64,000 bases of DNA from Flavobacterium psychrophilum (lineage in GTDB: Bacteria > Bacteroidota > Bacteroidia > Flavobacteriales > Flavobacteriaceae). The notes beneath the pieces were generated by a model, which made no database searches, was not told where the DNA came from, and was given only the letters and a program-made list of their open reading frames with translations. The stretch lies in contig CP012388.1 in NCBI GenBank assembly GCA_001708385.1, positions 3,286,001-3,350,000 on the forward strand, read 5' to 3'. Position numbers and translations under genes: made by a program. Positions 7,626-15,578 of the stretch are shown piece after piece; position 1 is the stretch's first letter; every line of letters begins with the position of its first letter.

Positions 7626-8081
7626 TTATTTTAAAAAGTTTATGGTTAATGGGAAATTGAAACGCTCCCCATTGTTACTTTTTACAGCTGCGTACAATAT
7701 AAGTATCAGCTCCGCTACCTTTAGTAATACGGCAAGTCCGATTGCTACGATGCCAATAATTACTAATCCTGTTATCTGTCCCATTGAGAATTGATTGATA
7801 ACCCAGTCATCGTTACCCGAATCGATATTAAAACTAAGTTGATCCAGAAGCCTGTAAATGAAAATTATTACCGCTACTATACCCAGGATAAGTGTATAAA
7901 GTAATATACTCAACTGAAAATTCACAGCTTGTTTACCATTATGATCTACAAATTCTGACTCATCTTTCTTAAAACTCCATATCAAAGTAGGGAATATCAG
8001 GTTGCCTAACGGGAAAAAGTACTGCGTTAAAGCACTAAGGTGCAGTAGGGTTGACGTGTTTCTGTTTGCTGTAGTTTCCAT
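7626..8081 (-). CDS. DUF4870 membrane protein
   Basis: 151 residues. Family pattern seen: LLHLSALTQYFFPLGNLIFP, then WSFKKDESEFVDHNGKQAVNFQ (the DUF4870 signature around residues 40-56), followed by long hydrophobic helices at about 57-80 and 105-135. Small inner-membrane protein, function unknown. It has its own promoter (8113-8144, minus) and lies upstream of the head-GIN/PspC cluster on the same strand, separated by 220 bases that contain direct repeats. Confidence 0.85.
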   Translation of the reverse strand: METTANRNTSTLLHLSALTQYFFPLGNLIFPTLIWSFKKDESEFVDHNGKQAVNFQLSILLYTLILGIVAVIIFIYRLLDQLSFNIDSGNDDWVINQFSMGQITGLVIIGIVAIGLAVLLKVAELILILYAAVKSNNGERFNFPLTINFLK

Positions 8082-8112
8082 AGTAGAGGTTTATGTCTAT
8101 TAATATTCTATG

Positions 8113-8144
8113 CAAATATATGTCTATTGACAGGTATTGTGCAA
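8113..8144 (-). promoter_or_regulatory. Promoter of the DUF4870 gene
   Basis: Minus strand: TTG (8142-8144), 21-bp spacer, TATATTTG (8113-8120), about 31 bases upstream of the ATG. Confidence 0.65.
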
Positions 8145-8227
8145 TACAAAGTACTAAGTTTTAACAAAAAATTAACATTTTAAAGTTTGCGTAATTATCT
8201 GTATTTTAGCAGTAAAATCAATGGACA

Positions 8228-8680
8228 ATGGAATTTACACCATCTAAACTTAATAGCTTCCTGTTCTTTAAACTGCCATCTGCTTTTTGGAGCGGGGTAC
8301 GTGTAAAGCAAATTTCTGAGACTTCGTGTGCTGCAACCGTAAAGCATCGCTGGTTTAATCAAAACCCTTTTAACTCGATGTATTTTGCAGTTCAGGCCAT
8401 GGCTGCCGAACTTACCACAGGTGCATTGGTTATGTATCACATTAAAAAAAGTGGAAGAAAAATTTCTATGCTGGTGGCAAATAATAAAGGGAACTTTAGC
8501 AAGAAAGCAAAGGGAAGGATAACTTTTTCCTGTAACGACGGGCATCTTATAGAAGAAGCAATTAAAACTGCCATTGCTACCGGAGAAGGCCAAACCTTCT
8601 GGATGACATCTATCGGGCAAGATGAAGCAGGCGATCAGGTTTCGCACATGGAATTTGAATGGAGCATTAAAGTGAAATAA
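8228..8680 (+). CDS. DUF4442 hotdog-fold protein (thioesterase-like)
   Basis: 150 residues. The pattern matches DUF4442, a hotdog-fold relative of acyl-CoA thioesterases: LPSAFWSGVRVKQISETSCAA near the start, KHRWFNQNPFNSMYFAVQAMAAELTTGAL (the central helix of a hotdog fold, residues about 44-72), and paired C-terminal strands. No catalytic residue can be assigned with certainty, so a CoA-thioester substrate is only inferred. A following epimerase gene on the same strand may be co-transcribed, 80 bases downstream. Confidence 0.75.
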   Translation: MEFTPSKLNSFLFFKLPSAFWSGVRVKQISETSCAATVKHRWFNQNPFNSMYFAVQAMAAELTTGALVMYHIKKSGRKISMLVANNKGNFSKKAKGRITFSCNDGHLIEEAIKTAIATGEGQTFWMTSIGQDEAGDQVSHMEFEWSIKVK

Positions 8681-8760
8681 TCTTTTATGTAAATATTTAG
8701 TTAAACAGCATAGTTATAATGCGCTTTGCGTTTAAATTTGAGAATGCTAAAAAATTAGAT

Positions 8761-9666
8761 ATGAAAGTTTTAATTACGGGAGCTACCGGGCTTGTTGGGA
8801 CAGAACTTGTATCACTGCTCCTTAAAAATGGAATTCATATCCATTATCTAACTACTTCAAAAAATAAACTTCAGGATGAAGCCAACTATAAAGGCTTTTA
8901 CTGGAATCCAAATACAGGAGATATCGACGAAACTTGCCTGGAAGATGTAGATGTTATAATACATCTTGCAGGGGCTTCTATTTCTAAACGCTGGACAGCT
9001 TCCTACAAACAGGAAATCCTGGAAAGCCGTATACTTTCAACCTCCGTGCTTTATGGGCTGCTCAAAAACAGGCCACATAATGTGCATCAGTTTATATCTG
9101 CGTCAGCAATAGGTATTTATCCCAGCAGTCTTGATAAGGTATATTCAGAAGATGAAACCCAATTTGATAACTCATTTCTTAGCCAGGTGGTGCAAAAATG
9201 GGAAAAGGCAGTCGACCGCATAGCCCAATTGGGTATTAGAGTTGCCAAAGTGCGAACCGGCTTAGTGCTTTCGGGTAAAGGTGGTGTGCTTAAGGAAATG
9301 GCAGTCCCTACAAAATACGGACTCGGTGCTGCTTTTGGCACTGGCCAGCAAATGCAGTCTTGGATCCATCTTAACGATCTTGCGGGTATTTACTATTATA
9401 TACTTAATGAAGAGTTGGAAGGCGTATATAATGCCGTGGCTCCGTTTCCGGTAAACAATCAGGAACTAACAAAACAGATAGCAAAAGCTATGGATAAACC
9501 GTACTTTTTGCCTAATATACCTAAATTTGCCATGGAAATGGTTTTGGGCGAAATGCATACCCTGCTTTTTGACAGCCAGAATGTCAGCGCTAAAAAAATT
9601 ATAGGCGAAGGTTACCAGTTTAAATATCTTTCGTTAGAGAAAGCATTAAAAGAAGAACTTGCATAA
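8761..9666 (+). CDS. TIGR01777-family NAD(P)-dependent epimerase
   Basis: 301 residues, an atypical short-chain dehydrogenase/epimerase of the YfcH type. Seen: MKVLITGATGLVGTELVSLL (Rossmann nucleotide loop), DVIIHLAGASISKRW near residue 65, SASAIGIYP, and the family's WEKAVD...VRTGLVLSGKGG...WIHLNDL blocks. The ATG at 8761 is preferred over one at 8719, which would place 14 extra residues before the Rossmann strand. Substrate unknown; members are sometimes linked to cell division or cell-wall sugars, not demonstrable here. Confidence 0.9.
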   Translation: MKVLITGATGLVGTELVSLLLKNGIHIHYLTTSKNKLQDEANYKGFYWNPNTGDIDETCLEDVDVIIHLAGASISKRWTASYKQEILESRILSTSVLYGLLKNRPHNVHQFISASAIGIYPSSLDKVYSEDETQFDNSFLSQVVQKWEKAVDRIAQLGIRVAKVRTGLVLSGKGGVLKEMAVPTKYGLGAAFGTGQQMQSWIHLNDLAGIYYYILNEELEGVYNAVAPFPVNNQELTKQIAKAMDKPYFLPNIPKFAMEMVLGEMHTLLFDSQNVSAKKIIGEGYQFKYLSLEKALKEELA

Positions 9667-9712
9667 GTGCAATAGAATAGTCGAAAAAAAAAAATAAGTT
9701 GTATTCTGTTAA

Positions 9713-10435
9713 TCAGGACTTTAATCTTCTGCCTTTTGCCCTTCTTATATTTTGTTTTTTTGCTTTCTTAGCAACTACTTTTACATTCAGCTCGATATCA
9801 TCATCAATATATTTGTCACCGAGATTATCAATGGCACTTTTAGAATTGTAATTAATATTCCATAGTGTCCTGTTAATCTTAAAGCTGTCGCTGTTAAGTG
9901 TAACTAAAGAGTCGTTAATGACAATTGTTGCCGGAAACGCAATATTTTTGGTGATACCTTTTAGAGTTAAGTTTCCCTGTATGGTATCTTTTACAGATCC
10001 TTTTATTATAGCCGTAATCTCAAAGTTCCCCCTCGGAACTTCTACTGTATTAAAAAAATGGTCTTCGTTTCCGCTGCCAATTCCCTTTAAATGATTTTCT
10101 AAGTTTACTTTGTCTTTGCCTGTCGTTTTGCTATCGGTTACTGTAATGCTTGTCATGTTAAGGGTAAATTTACCGGTTTCGGCAAGGCTGTCTTCTACAA
10201 AAATGTTTCCATTGCTAAGCGTTATCGTTCCTGTATGGTTTCCTGTGGGTTTTGTGCCTTTCCATGTGATGACAGACGTTAATGTATCAACACTATATTT
10301 TACAGATGCCGGGGCTACAGGTTTTGGCGGTTCTGCTTCGGTGATAGGCACAGGATTAGGTTCACTGTCTTTACGGCAGGAGTGAGCTCCGAATAAGACA
10401 ACTGCGGAGATTGCTATGTATAACTGCTTTTTCAT
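9713..10435 (-). CDS. YceI-family lipoprotein
   Basis: 240 residues. Lipoprotein signal with probable lipidated Cys at GAHSC (about residue 20), a proline-rich linker, then a YceI domain from about residue 45: YSVDTLTSVITWKGTKPTGNHTGTI, and near the end INRTLWNINY. YceI domains form lipocalin-like barrels that bind isoprenoid-type lipids. It ends in a basic tail (KKAKKQNIRRAKGRRLKS). A second, signal-less YceI protein is at 42974-43504. Divergent from grpE, with 122 bases between the start codons. Confidence 0.88.
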   Translation of the reverse strand: MKKQLYIAISAVVLFGAHSCRKDSEPNPVPITEAEPPKPVAPASVKYSVDTLTSVITWKGTKPTGNHTGTITLSNGNIFVEDSLAETGKFTLNMTSITVTDSKTTGKDKVNLENHLKGIGSGNEDHFFNTVEVPRGNFEITAIIKGSVKDTIQGNLTLKGITKNIAFPATIVINDSLVTLNSDSFKINRTLWNINYNSKSAIDNLGDKYIDDDIELNVKVVAKKAKKQNIRRAKGRRLKS

Positions 10436-10495
10436 GGATTAAATTTTGCGTTTTGATACGCTACGTTTAAAAATAAGAAAAATAGCAATGACAAT

Positions 10496-10527
10496 TTGAC
10501 ATTTTATAGGTTTTGGCAATACTTTTG
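10496..10527 (+). promoter_or_regulatory. grpE-dnaJ promoter
   Basis: TTG (10496-10498), 21-bp spacer, TACTTTTG (10520-10527). Predicted leader of about 25 nt before the grpE ATG at 10558. This box also lies downstream of an in-frame ATG at 10513, which argues against that start. Confidence 0.75.
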
Positions 10528-10557
10528 CATTTCGCTAAAGCGAACGAAAACAAAATA

Positions 10558-11154
10558 ATGTTTAAGAAATTATTTAAGAATAAGAATATGAACCAGGAGA
10601 ATTCTGAAAACGTAGAAAAAGACTTAACCAACGAAGAAATAGTAAACGAAACTGAAGCTACAACCGAACAGCATACTGAAGGTGTTGGGTCTGCAGAAGA
10701 ACTTACCGTTGAAGAAAAACTAAGCGAGGATCTTGCTAAAGAAAAAGATAAGTTTTTACGACTGTTTGCTGAATTTGAAAACTATAAAAAAAGAACTTCT
10801 AAAGAAAGGCTTGATCTTTTCAAGACAGCTAACCAGGAAGTACTTCAGGCGCTATTGCCTGTAATGGATGATTTTGACAGGGCAATGGTACAAATAGCAA
10901 AATCTGAAGATGAGGTATTGCTAAAAGGTGTAGAGCTTATACACAACAAATTAAAAGATACTCTCGTGTCTAAAGGCCTTGAGCAGGTTGAGTTAAAAGC
11001 AGGTGATGCTTTCAATGCAGATTTTGCTGAAGCTATTACACAAATACCTGCGCCGTCTCCGGAGCTTAAAGGTAAAATTGTAGATGTAGTGGAAAAAGGG
11101 TACAAACTGGGCGACAAAATTATACGTTTCCCTAAAGTTGTTATTGGTAATTAA
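10558..11154 (+). CDS. grpE: GrpE nucleotide-exchange factor
   Basis: 198 residues: a charged coiled-coil N-terminal half, then the GrpE core. Seen: LAEFENYKKRTSKERLDL-type helix, LLPVMDDFDRAM, GVELIHNKLKDTLVSKGLEQVE, and the C-terminal beta domain GYKLGDKIIRFPKVVI. It releases ADP from DnaK (not in this window). Start chosen at 10558 because an upstream in-frame ATG precedes the -7 box. It is followed after 36 bases by dnaJ in the same operon; dnaK is elsewhere, unlike many genomes. Confidence 0.96.
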   Translation: MFKKLFKNKNMNQENSENVEKDLTNEEIVNETEATTEQHTEGVGSAEELTVEEKLSEDLAKEKDKFLRLFAEFENYKKRTSKERLDLFKTANQEVLQALLPVMDDFDRAMVQIAKSEDEVLLKGVELIHNKLKDTLVSKGLEQVELKAGDAFNADFAEAITQIPAPSPELKGKIVDVVEKGYKLGDKIIRFPKVVIGN

Positions 11155-11190
11155 TTTAAACCTGTAAGCATACGGTTAAAACCAGTTAAA

Positions 11191-12315
11191 ATGAAGAAAG
11201 ATTTTTACGAAATATTAGGTATAGACAGAAACGCTACTGCTGATCAGATAAAGAAAGCGTACCGTAAAAAAGCTATTGAATACCACCCAGACAAAAACCC
11301 GGGCGACAAAGAAGCTGAAGAGAAATTTAAGGCGGCTGCAGAAGCTTATGAGATATTAAGCGACCCGGATAAGAAAGCACGTTTTGACCAATATGGTTCG
11401 GCGGCTTTTGATGGTTCTGGTGGCTTTGGCGGCGGTCACGGCGGTATGAACATGGATGATATTTTCAGCCAGTTTGGCGATATATTCGGTGGTGCTTTTG
11501 GTGGCGGAGGCTTTGGTGGTTTCGGCGGAGGCGGAGGCCAGCGCAGGATGAAAGGAAGCAATCTTCGTATCAAAGTAAAACTTACGCTTGATGAAGTTGC
11601 CAATGGCGTTGAGAAAAAAGTAAAAGTAAAACGTAAAGTTCAGGCTAAAGGTGTTACGTTCAAAACTTGCCCTACCTGTAATGGTGCCGGTCAGGTAATG
11701 AAAATAACCAACACTATTTTAGGTAGGATGCAAACTGCTGCTACCTGCCATACTTGTGGTGGTACAGGCCAGATCATTGAAACTAAACCAAATCATGCCG
11801 ATGCTCAGGGTATGATAATGGAAGATGAAACGGTATCAATCAAAATACCTGCGGGTGTTACAGATGGTATGCAGTTAAAAGTTAGCGGTAAGGGTAACGA
11901 TGCTCCGGGCAACAACAGTATTCCAGGTGATCTTATCGTAGCAATAGAAGAAGTTGAGCATGAAACACTTAAGCGTGAGGGCGAAAATCTTCACCTTGAC
12001 CTGTATATTAGCTTTGCAGAAGCTGCACTTGGTACATCTAAAGATATTGAAACTGTAGGTGGAAAAGTGAGAATTAAACTTGAAGAAGGCATTCAGTCTG
12101 GTAAAATTTTAAGGCTTAAAGGTAAAGGTATACCTAGTGTAAACTCTTACGGTACGGGCGATTTACTGGTGCATGTAAACGTTTGGACGCCAAAGACTTT
12201 AAATAAAGAACAGCGTCAGTTTTTCGAGAATGCGCTTACAGATGAAAACTTTATTCCGAAGCCCGAAAAGAGCGAAAAATCTTTTTTTGAAAAAGTTAAG
12301 GATATGTTTTCATAA
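11191..12315 (+). CDS. dnaJ: Chaperone DnaJ with a single zinc centre
   Basis: 374 residues. J domain at 1-70 with the HPD triad at 32-34, a Gly/Phe-rich segment at about 72-115, and the peptide-binding C-terminal domains. Type I DnaJ normally has four CxxCxGxG repeats; here only two are visible, CPTCNGAG (C160, C163) and CHTCGGTG (C186, C189), which correspond to the inner pair (zinc centre II). The outer pair (zinc centre I) is replaced by VQAKGVTFKT upstream and PNHADAQGM downstream. The reading frame is otherwise intact, so this is divergence and not a frameshift. Stimulates DnaK ATPase; partner of GrpE. Confidence 0.96.
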   Translation: MKKDFYEILGIDRNATADQIKKAYRKKAIEYHPDKNPGDKEAEEKFKAAAEAYEILSDPDKKARFDQYGSAAFDGSGGFGGGHGGMNMDDIFSQFGDIFGGAFGGGGFGGFGGGGGQRRMKGSNLRIKVKLTLDEVANGVEKKVKVKRKVQAKGVTFKTCPTCNGAGQVMKITNTILGRMQTAATCHTCGGTGQIIETKPNHADAQGMIMEDETVSIKIPAGVTDGMQLKVSGKGNDAPGNNSIPGDLIVAIEEVEHETLKREGENLHLDLYISFAEAALGTSKDIETVGGKVRIKLEEGIQSGKILRLKGKGIPSVNSYGTGDLLVHVNVWTPKTLNKEQRQFFENALTDENFIPKPEKSEKSFFEKVKDMFS

Positions 12316-12340
12316 TTTAAGATAAATTTATATATTTGGA

Positions 12341-12374
12341 ATTCACTATTCATTTAGTGAATTTTTCTTTTTCA
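12341..12374 (+). terminator. dnaJ terminator
   Basis: Perfect 8-bp stem ATTCACTA (12341-12348) / TAGTGAAT (12355-12362), loop TTCATT, then a T-rich run. Confidence 0.75.
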
Positions 12375-12385
12375 TAGCAATTTTT

Positions 12386-12418
12386 CCCATCCTTATGCAA
12401 ATAAGGGTGGGTTTTTTG
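12386..12418 (+). terminator. Second terminator after dnaJ
   Basis: 11-bp stem CCCATCCTTAT (12386-12396) / ATAAGGGTGGG (12401-12411) with one T-G pair, loop GCAA, then TTTTTT. It is tandem with the dnaJ terminator and sits only 30 bases before the next gene, so it isolates that gene from the chaperone operon. Confidence 0.8.
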
Positions 12419-12440
12419 TTTCAAACTCATATTAAGGCTT

Positions 12441-13175
12441 ATGCATAATTCTAACTGCTTGAATTGCAATACTCAACTTAATGGTAAATTTTGCCATGAG
12501 TGCGGACAAATCGGTAACACTCATAGAATAACAGCTAAACATTTTTTGACACATGATTTAGTACATGGTGTATGGCATATTGATAAAGGAATGTTTTTTA
12601 CGCTTAAGGAAACATTTGTGAGGCCAGGTTATGCTGCGTTAGATTATATAAAAGGTAAAAGGATAAAATACTACAATATCTTTTATCTGATTTTATTGAC
12701 ATTAGGTTTTATGTATGTTTTGGCAGGCCGTATTGAAGGAGGTGTTATTGGTAATTTTGAAGAATCTGATAGCGCTAAAAAGTTAGTGTTTGATGTAATT
12801 GAAAAAAATGTAAAACTGTTTTATCTGCTCTTGCTGCCAATGATGGCTTTTGCAAGTACACTGCTGTTTAGAAAATTAAAATTTAATTTTTTTGAGCATT
12901 TAATCATTGCGGGGTTCACGCTTCTTGGAATGTTTATATTTATTTTACTTGGAATGCTTTTAACAATTCCGCAGAATTATTATTTAGATATAGTAAATAA
13001 TGCTGTTGGGATAGTTTGTTTAATTTTCCCCGCCTATGTATACTTTCAGGCTACCAGGCGAAGAATCTCTTTTCCAGGATATGTCTTTAGGATACTATTA
13101 TTTTATGGTTTACTTTACGGAACTGTACAATTACTTGTCCAGCTGGCAATTTATATGGTTTCCCAGTTATCTTAG
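12441..13175 (+). CDS. DUF3667 zinc-ribbon membrane protein
   Basis: 244 residues. N-terminal zinc ribbon (CLNCNTQLNGKFCHECGQ, residues 5-22), followed by the DUF3667 helical signature ITAKHFLTHDLVHGVWHIDKG and LKETFVRPGYAALDYIKGKR (residues about 30-75), then four or so TM helices. The family is common in Bacteroidota; function unknown. No partner is obvious next to it. Four cysteines of the ribbon are present, so metal binding is likely retained. Confidence 0.85.
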   Translation: MHNSNCLNCNTQLNGKFCHECGQIGNTHRITAKHFLTHDLVHGVWHIDKGMFFTLKETFVRPGYAALDYIKGKRIKYYNIFYLILLTLGFMYVLAGRIEGGVIGNFEESDSAKKLVFDVIEKNVKLFYLLLLPMMAFASTLLFRKLKFNFFEHLIIAGFTLLGMFIFILLGMLLTIPQNYYLDIVNNAVGIVCLIFPAYVYFQATRRRISFPGYVFRILLFYGLLYGTVQLLVQLAIYMVSQLS

Positions 13176-13236
13176 TTATATTTTTCAGCTTCATTAGGTA
13201 TATATTATTTACTTTTACATTCTCAATAAAGTTTTA

Positions 13237-14163
13237 ATGGAACCAATTCTTGAAGTAAAAAACGTAGTTAAGCAATACGGCGATTACACCGCTCTTAACA
13301 ATGTTTCACTGCAGGTGCCAAGAGGCAGCATATACGGACTTTTAGGTCCTAACGGGGCGGGAAAAACATCCCTTATCCGAATCATCAATCAAATTACGAT
13401 GCCCGATAGTGGCGAGGTTTTCCTTGACGGGGAAAAACTTAACCCAAGCCATATTGGCCACATAGGCTATATGCCGGAAGAAAGAGGTTTGTATAAAACC
13501 ATGAAAGTTGGCGAGCAGGCTTTATACCTTGCCCAGCTTAAAGGCCTATCTAAAAAAGAAGCCAAAGCACAACTGGAATACTGGTTTGAAAAACTGGAAA
13601 TTCAGGGCTGGTGGAATAAAAAAATACAGGAGCTGTCTAAAGGTATGGCGCAAAAGATACAGTTTGTGGTTACGGTGCTGCACCAGCCAAAGCTGCTTAT
13701 TTTTGATGAACCCTTCAGTGGATTTGACCCTGTTAATGCCAATCTTATAAAAGACGAGATATTAGGGCTTCGCGATAAAGGCGCAACTATTATTTTTTCT
13801 ACCCACAGAATGGAAAGTGTTGAAGAAATGTGCGATCATATTGCGCTTATCCATCAATCGAACAAACTTATTGAAGGCGAGCTAAACGATGTGAAGAAAA
13901 GATATCGTACCAATACGTTTGAAGTGGGGGTTGTTACCAATAACAACCATCAGTTTACAGGAGAGTTAAGCCAGAAATATCAGGTGGCTCCGGCCAACTT
14001 TAAAACACTTGACGATGAACTTAAGCTTTTAGTGACACTACCGGAAGGTGTAAGCTCACGCCAGTTGCTAAGTGAGCTTGTGCAAAAAGGCGATGTAACC
14101 TACTTTGTAGAAAAGATTCCAAGTGTTAACGATATATTTATTCAAACCGTAAGCAAAAAATAA
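13237..14163 (+). CDS. ABC transporter ATP-binding protein (NatA type)
   Basis: 308 residues. Walker A GPNGAGKTS (about 37-45), signature LSKGMAQKIQ in place of LSGGQ, Walker B LLIFDEP with FSGFDP as D-loop region, and His switch FSTH. After the ~230-residue nucleotide-binding domain comes a 75-residue C-terminal extension as in NatA/CcmA-like exporters. Its stop TAA overlaps the ATG of the permease gene by one base. Together they form a full exporter of the ABC-2 type. Substrate cannot be read from sequence; Na+ export is only the prototype's role. Confidence 0.93.
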   Translation: MEPILEVKNVVKQYGDYTALNNVSLQVPRGSIYGLLGPNGAGKTSLIRIINQITMPDSGEVFLDGEKLNPSHIGHIGYMPEERGLYKTMKVGEQALYLAQLKGLSKKEAKAQLEYWFEKLEIQGWWNKKIQELSKGMAQKIQFVVTVLHQPKLLIFDEPFSGFDPVNANLIKDEILGLRDKGATIIFSTHRMESVEEMCDHIALIHQSNKLIEGELNDVKKRYRTNTFEVGVVTNNNHQFTGELSQKYQVAPANFKTLDDELKLLVTLPEGVSSRQLLSELVQKGDVTYFVEKIPSVNDIFIQTVSKK

Positions 14164-15452
14164 TGAGCCTATCTTTAATTATAAAACGGGAGTTTAACTC
14201 GAAAGTGCGTAATAAGTCGTTTATAGTAATGACATTTTTAAGTCCGATACTATTTACGGCTATGGCAGCTTTGGTAGGCTATCTAGCCAACGTTAACGAT
14301 GACGAAATTGTAAAAATAGCAATTCATGACCAGGGTAGTCTACTTGAAACTGACTTTAAAGATTCTAAAAAAGTTGAGTACGTTAACCTTTCCCAGCTTC
14401 CACTGGCAACAGCTAAAGAAAAAGCGGCTGCGAGTTATGAAGGGCTTATTTATGTACCCAATGTAGCTACGCCAAAAGAATTGGTAAATAAAGTAGAATA
14501 TATTTCTAACGAGAGTCCGTCTATGGATTTTATCGGAGAAATGGAAGACGTAGTAAACGACAAGCTTTTTAAATACAATCTGGAACAGGATGGTATCGAC
14601 TATAAAAAGATTGATGCTGCAAGGACGAAAACCGATATCCGCCTGAGTAAATTTTCGGGAGAAGAAAGCCTTAAATGGTTGAACGAGATTAAAATAGGTA
14701 TTGGTTTTGCATTCGGTTACCTTATTATGATGTTCATTATTATATATGGCAACATGGTAATGCGAAGCGTTATTGAGGAAAAAACAAACCGTATTATCGA
14801 GATCATTATATCGTCAGTTAAGCCGTTTAAACTAATGATGGGTAAAATTGTAGGTACTTCATTAGCAGGTATATTGCAGTTTCTTATCTGGGCCGTATTG
14901 GGAACAATACTTATGTTTGTTGCTACCAGCTTTTTAGGAATTAAACTGGGTGGTGGCGCAGGAGCTCAGGTAGTTGAGGCAACTCAAAAATCATCGGAAC
15001 TGGCGAGTTATATTCCGGAAATACTATCACTTCCGTGGGCAACAATGCTTATATCTTTCCTTTTGTTTTTTATAGGAGGGTTCTTTTTATATAGCTCAAT
15101 ATACGCATCTATTGGTGCGGCTGTAGATAGCGAGACCGATTCGCAACAATTTCTTCTGCCGATCATCCTTCCGCTTATGCTGGGAGTATACGTAGGTTTC
15201 TTTACGGTAATCAACGATCCGCATGGAACTGTTGCAACTGTATTCTCTATGATACCACTTACATCGCCAATAGTAATGATGATGCGTATGCCATTCGGAG
15301 TGCCGCTATGGCAGGTTATACTATCAATGGCCATATTGTTTACTACCTTCTTTGGGGTGGTTTGGTTTGCGGCAAAAATATATCGTATCGGTATCCTTAT
15401 GTATGGTAAGAAACCAACTTATAAGGAAATATTCAAGTGGCTTAAATACTAG
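14163..15452 (+). CDS. ABC-2 type permease (NatB-like)
   Basis: 429 residues: an N-terminal TM helix (about 20-40), a large extracytoplasmic domain (about 45-165), then five TM helices from about 180, including the ABC-2 hallmark YGNMVMRSVIEEKTNRIIEIIISSVKP before the second TM block. Partner of the ATPase immediately upstream; the stop and start codons overlap (TAATG). The order ATPase-permease, the topology and the length fit NatAB-type exporters. There is no obvious regulator gene next to the pair. Confidence 0.92.
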   Translation: MSLSLIIKREFNSKVRNKSFIVMTFLSPILFTAMAALVGYLANVNDDEIVKIAIHDQGSLLETDFKDSKKVEYVNLSQLPLATAKEKAAASYEGLIYVPNVATPKELVNKVEYISNESPSMDFIGEMEDVVNDKLFKYNLEQDGIDYKKIDAARTKTDIRLSKFSGEESLKWLNEIKIGIGFAFGYLIMMFIIIYGNMVMRSVIEEKTNRIIEIIISSVKPFKLMMGKIVGTSLAGILQFLIWAVLGTILMFVATSFLGIKLGGGAGAQVVEATQKSSELASYIPEILSLPWATMLISFLLFFIGGFFLYSSIYASIGAAVDSETDSQQFLLPIILPLMLGVYVGFFTVINDPHGTVATVFSMIPLTSPIVMMMRMPFGVPLWQVILSMAILFTTFFGVVWFAAKIYRIGILMYGKKPTYKEIFKWLKY

Positions 15453-15510
15453 TAAACAGTTTACAGTCGCAGTAATCAGTTAGTTATTTGTTAATCAGTT
15501 GGCAGTTTAG
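15451..15510. repeat. CAGTTTAC-type intergenic repeat
   Basis: Contains the palindrome GTAAACAGTTTAC (15452-15464) and further CAGT/AATCAGTT words. It belongs to a loose family seen again at 32271-32322, 52775-52865 and 59530-59580. Confidence 0.5.
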
Positions 15511-15578
15511 GCTATAATGAAATATATTTATAGATGCTGATGTTATTAGCAATAATCCATAAAACAATCTAAAGAGAT

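Noticed and set aside
8195..8647. A 150-codon minus-strand ORF opposite the DUF4442 gene
   Set aside because: It overlaps a gene with a recognisable family on the plus strand and has no family of its own.
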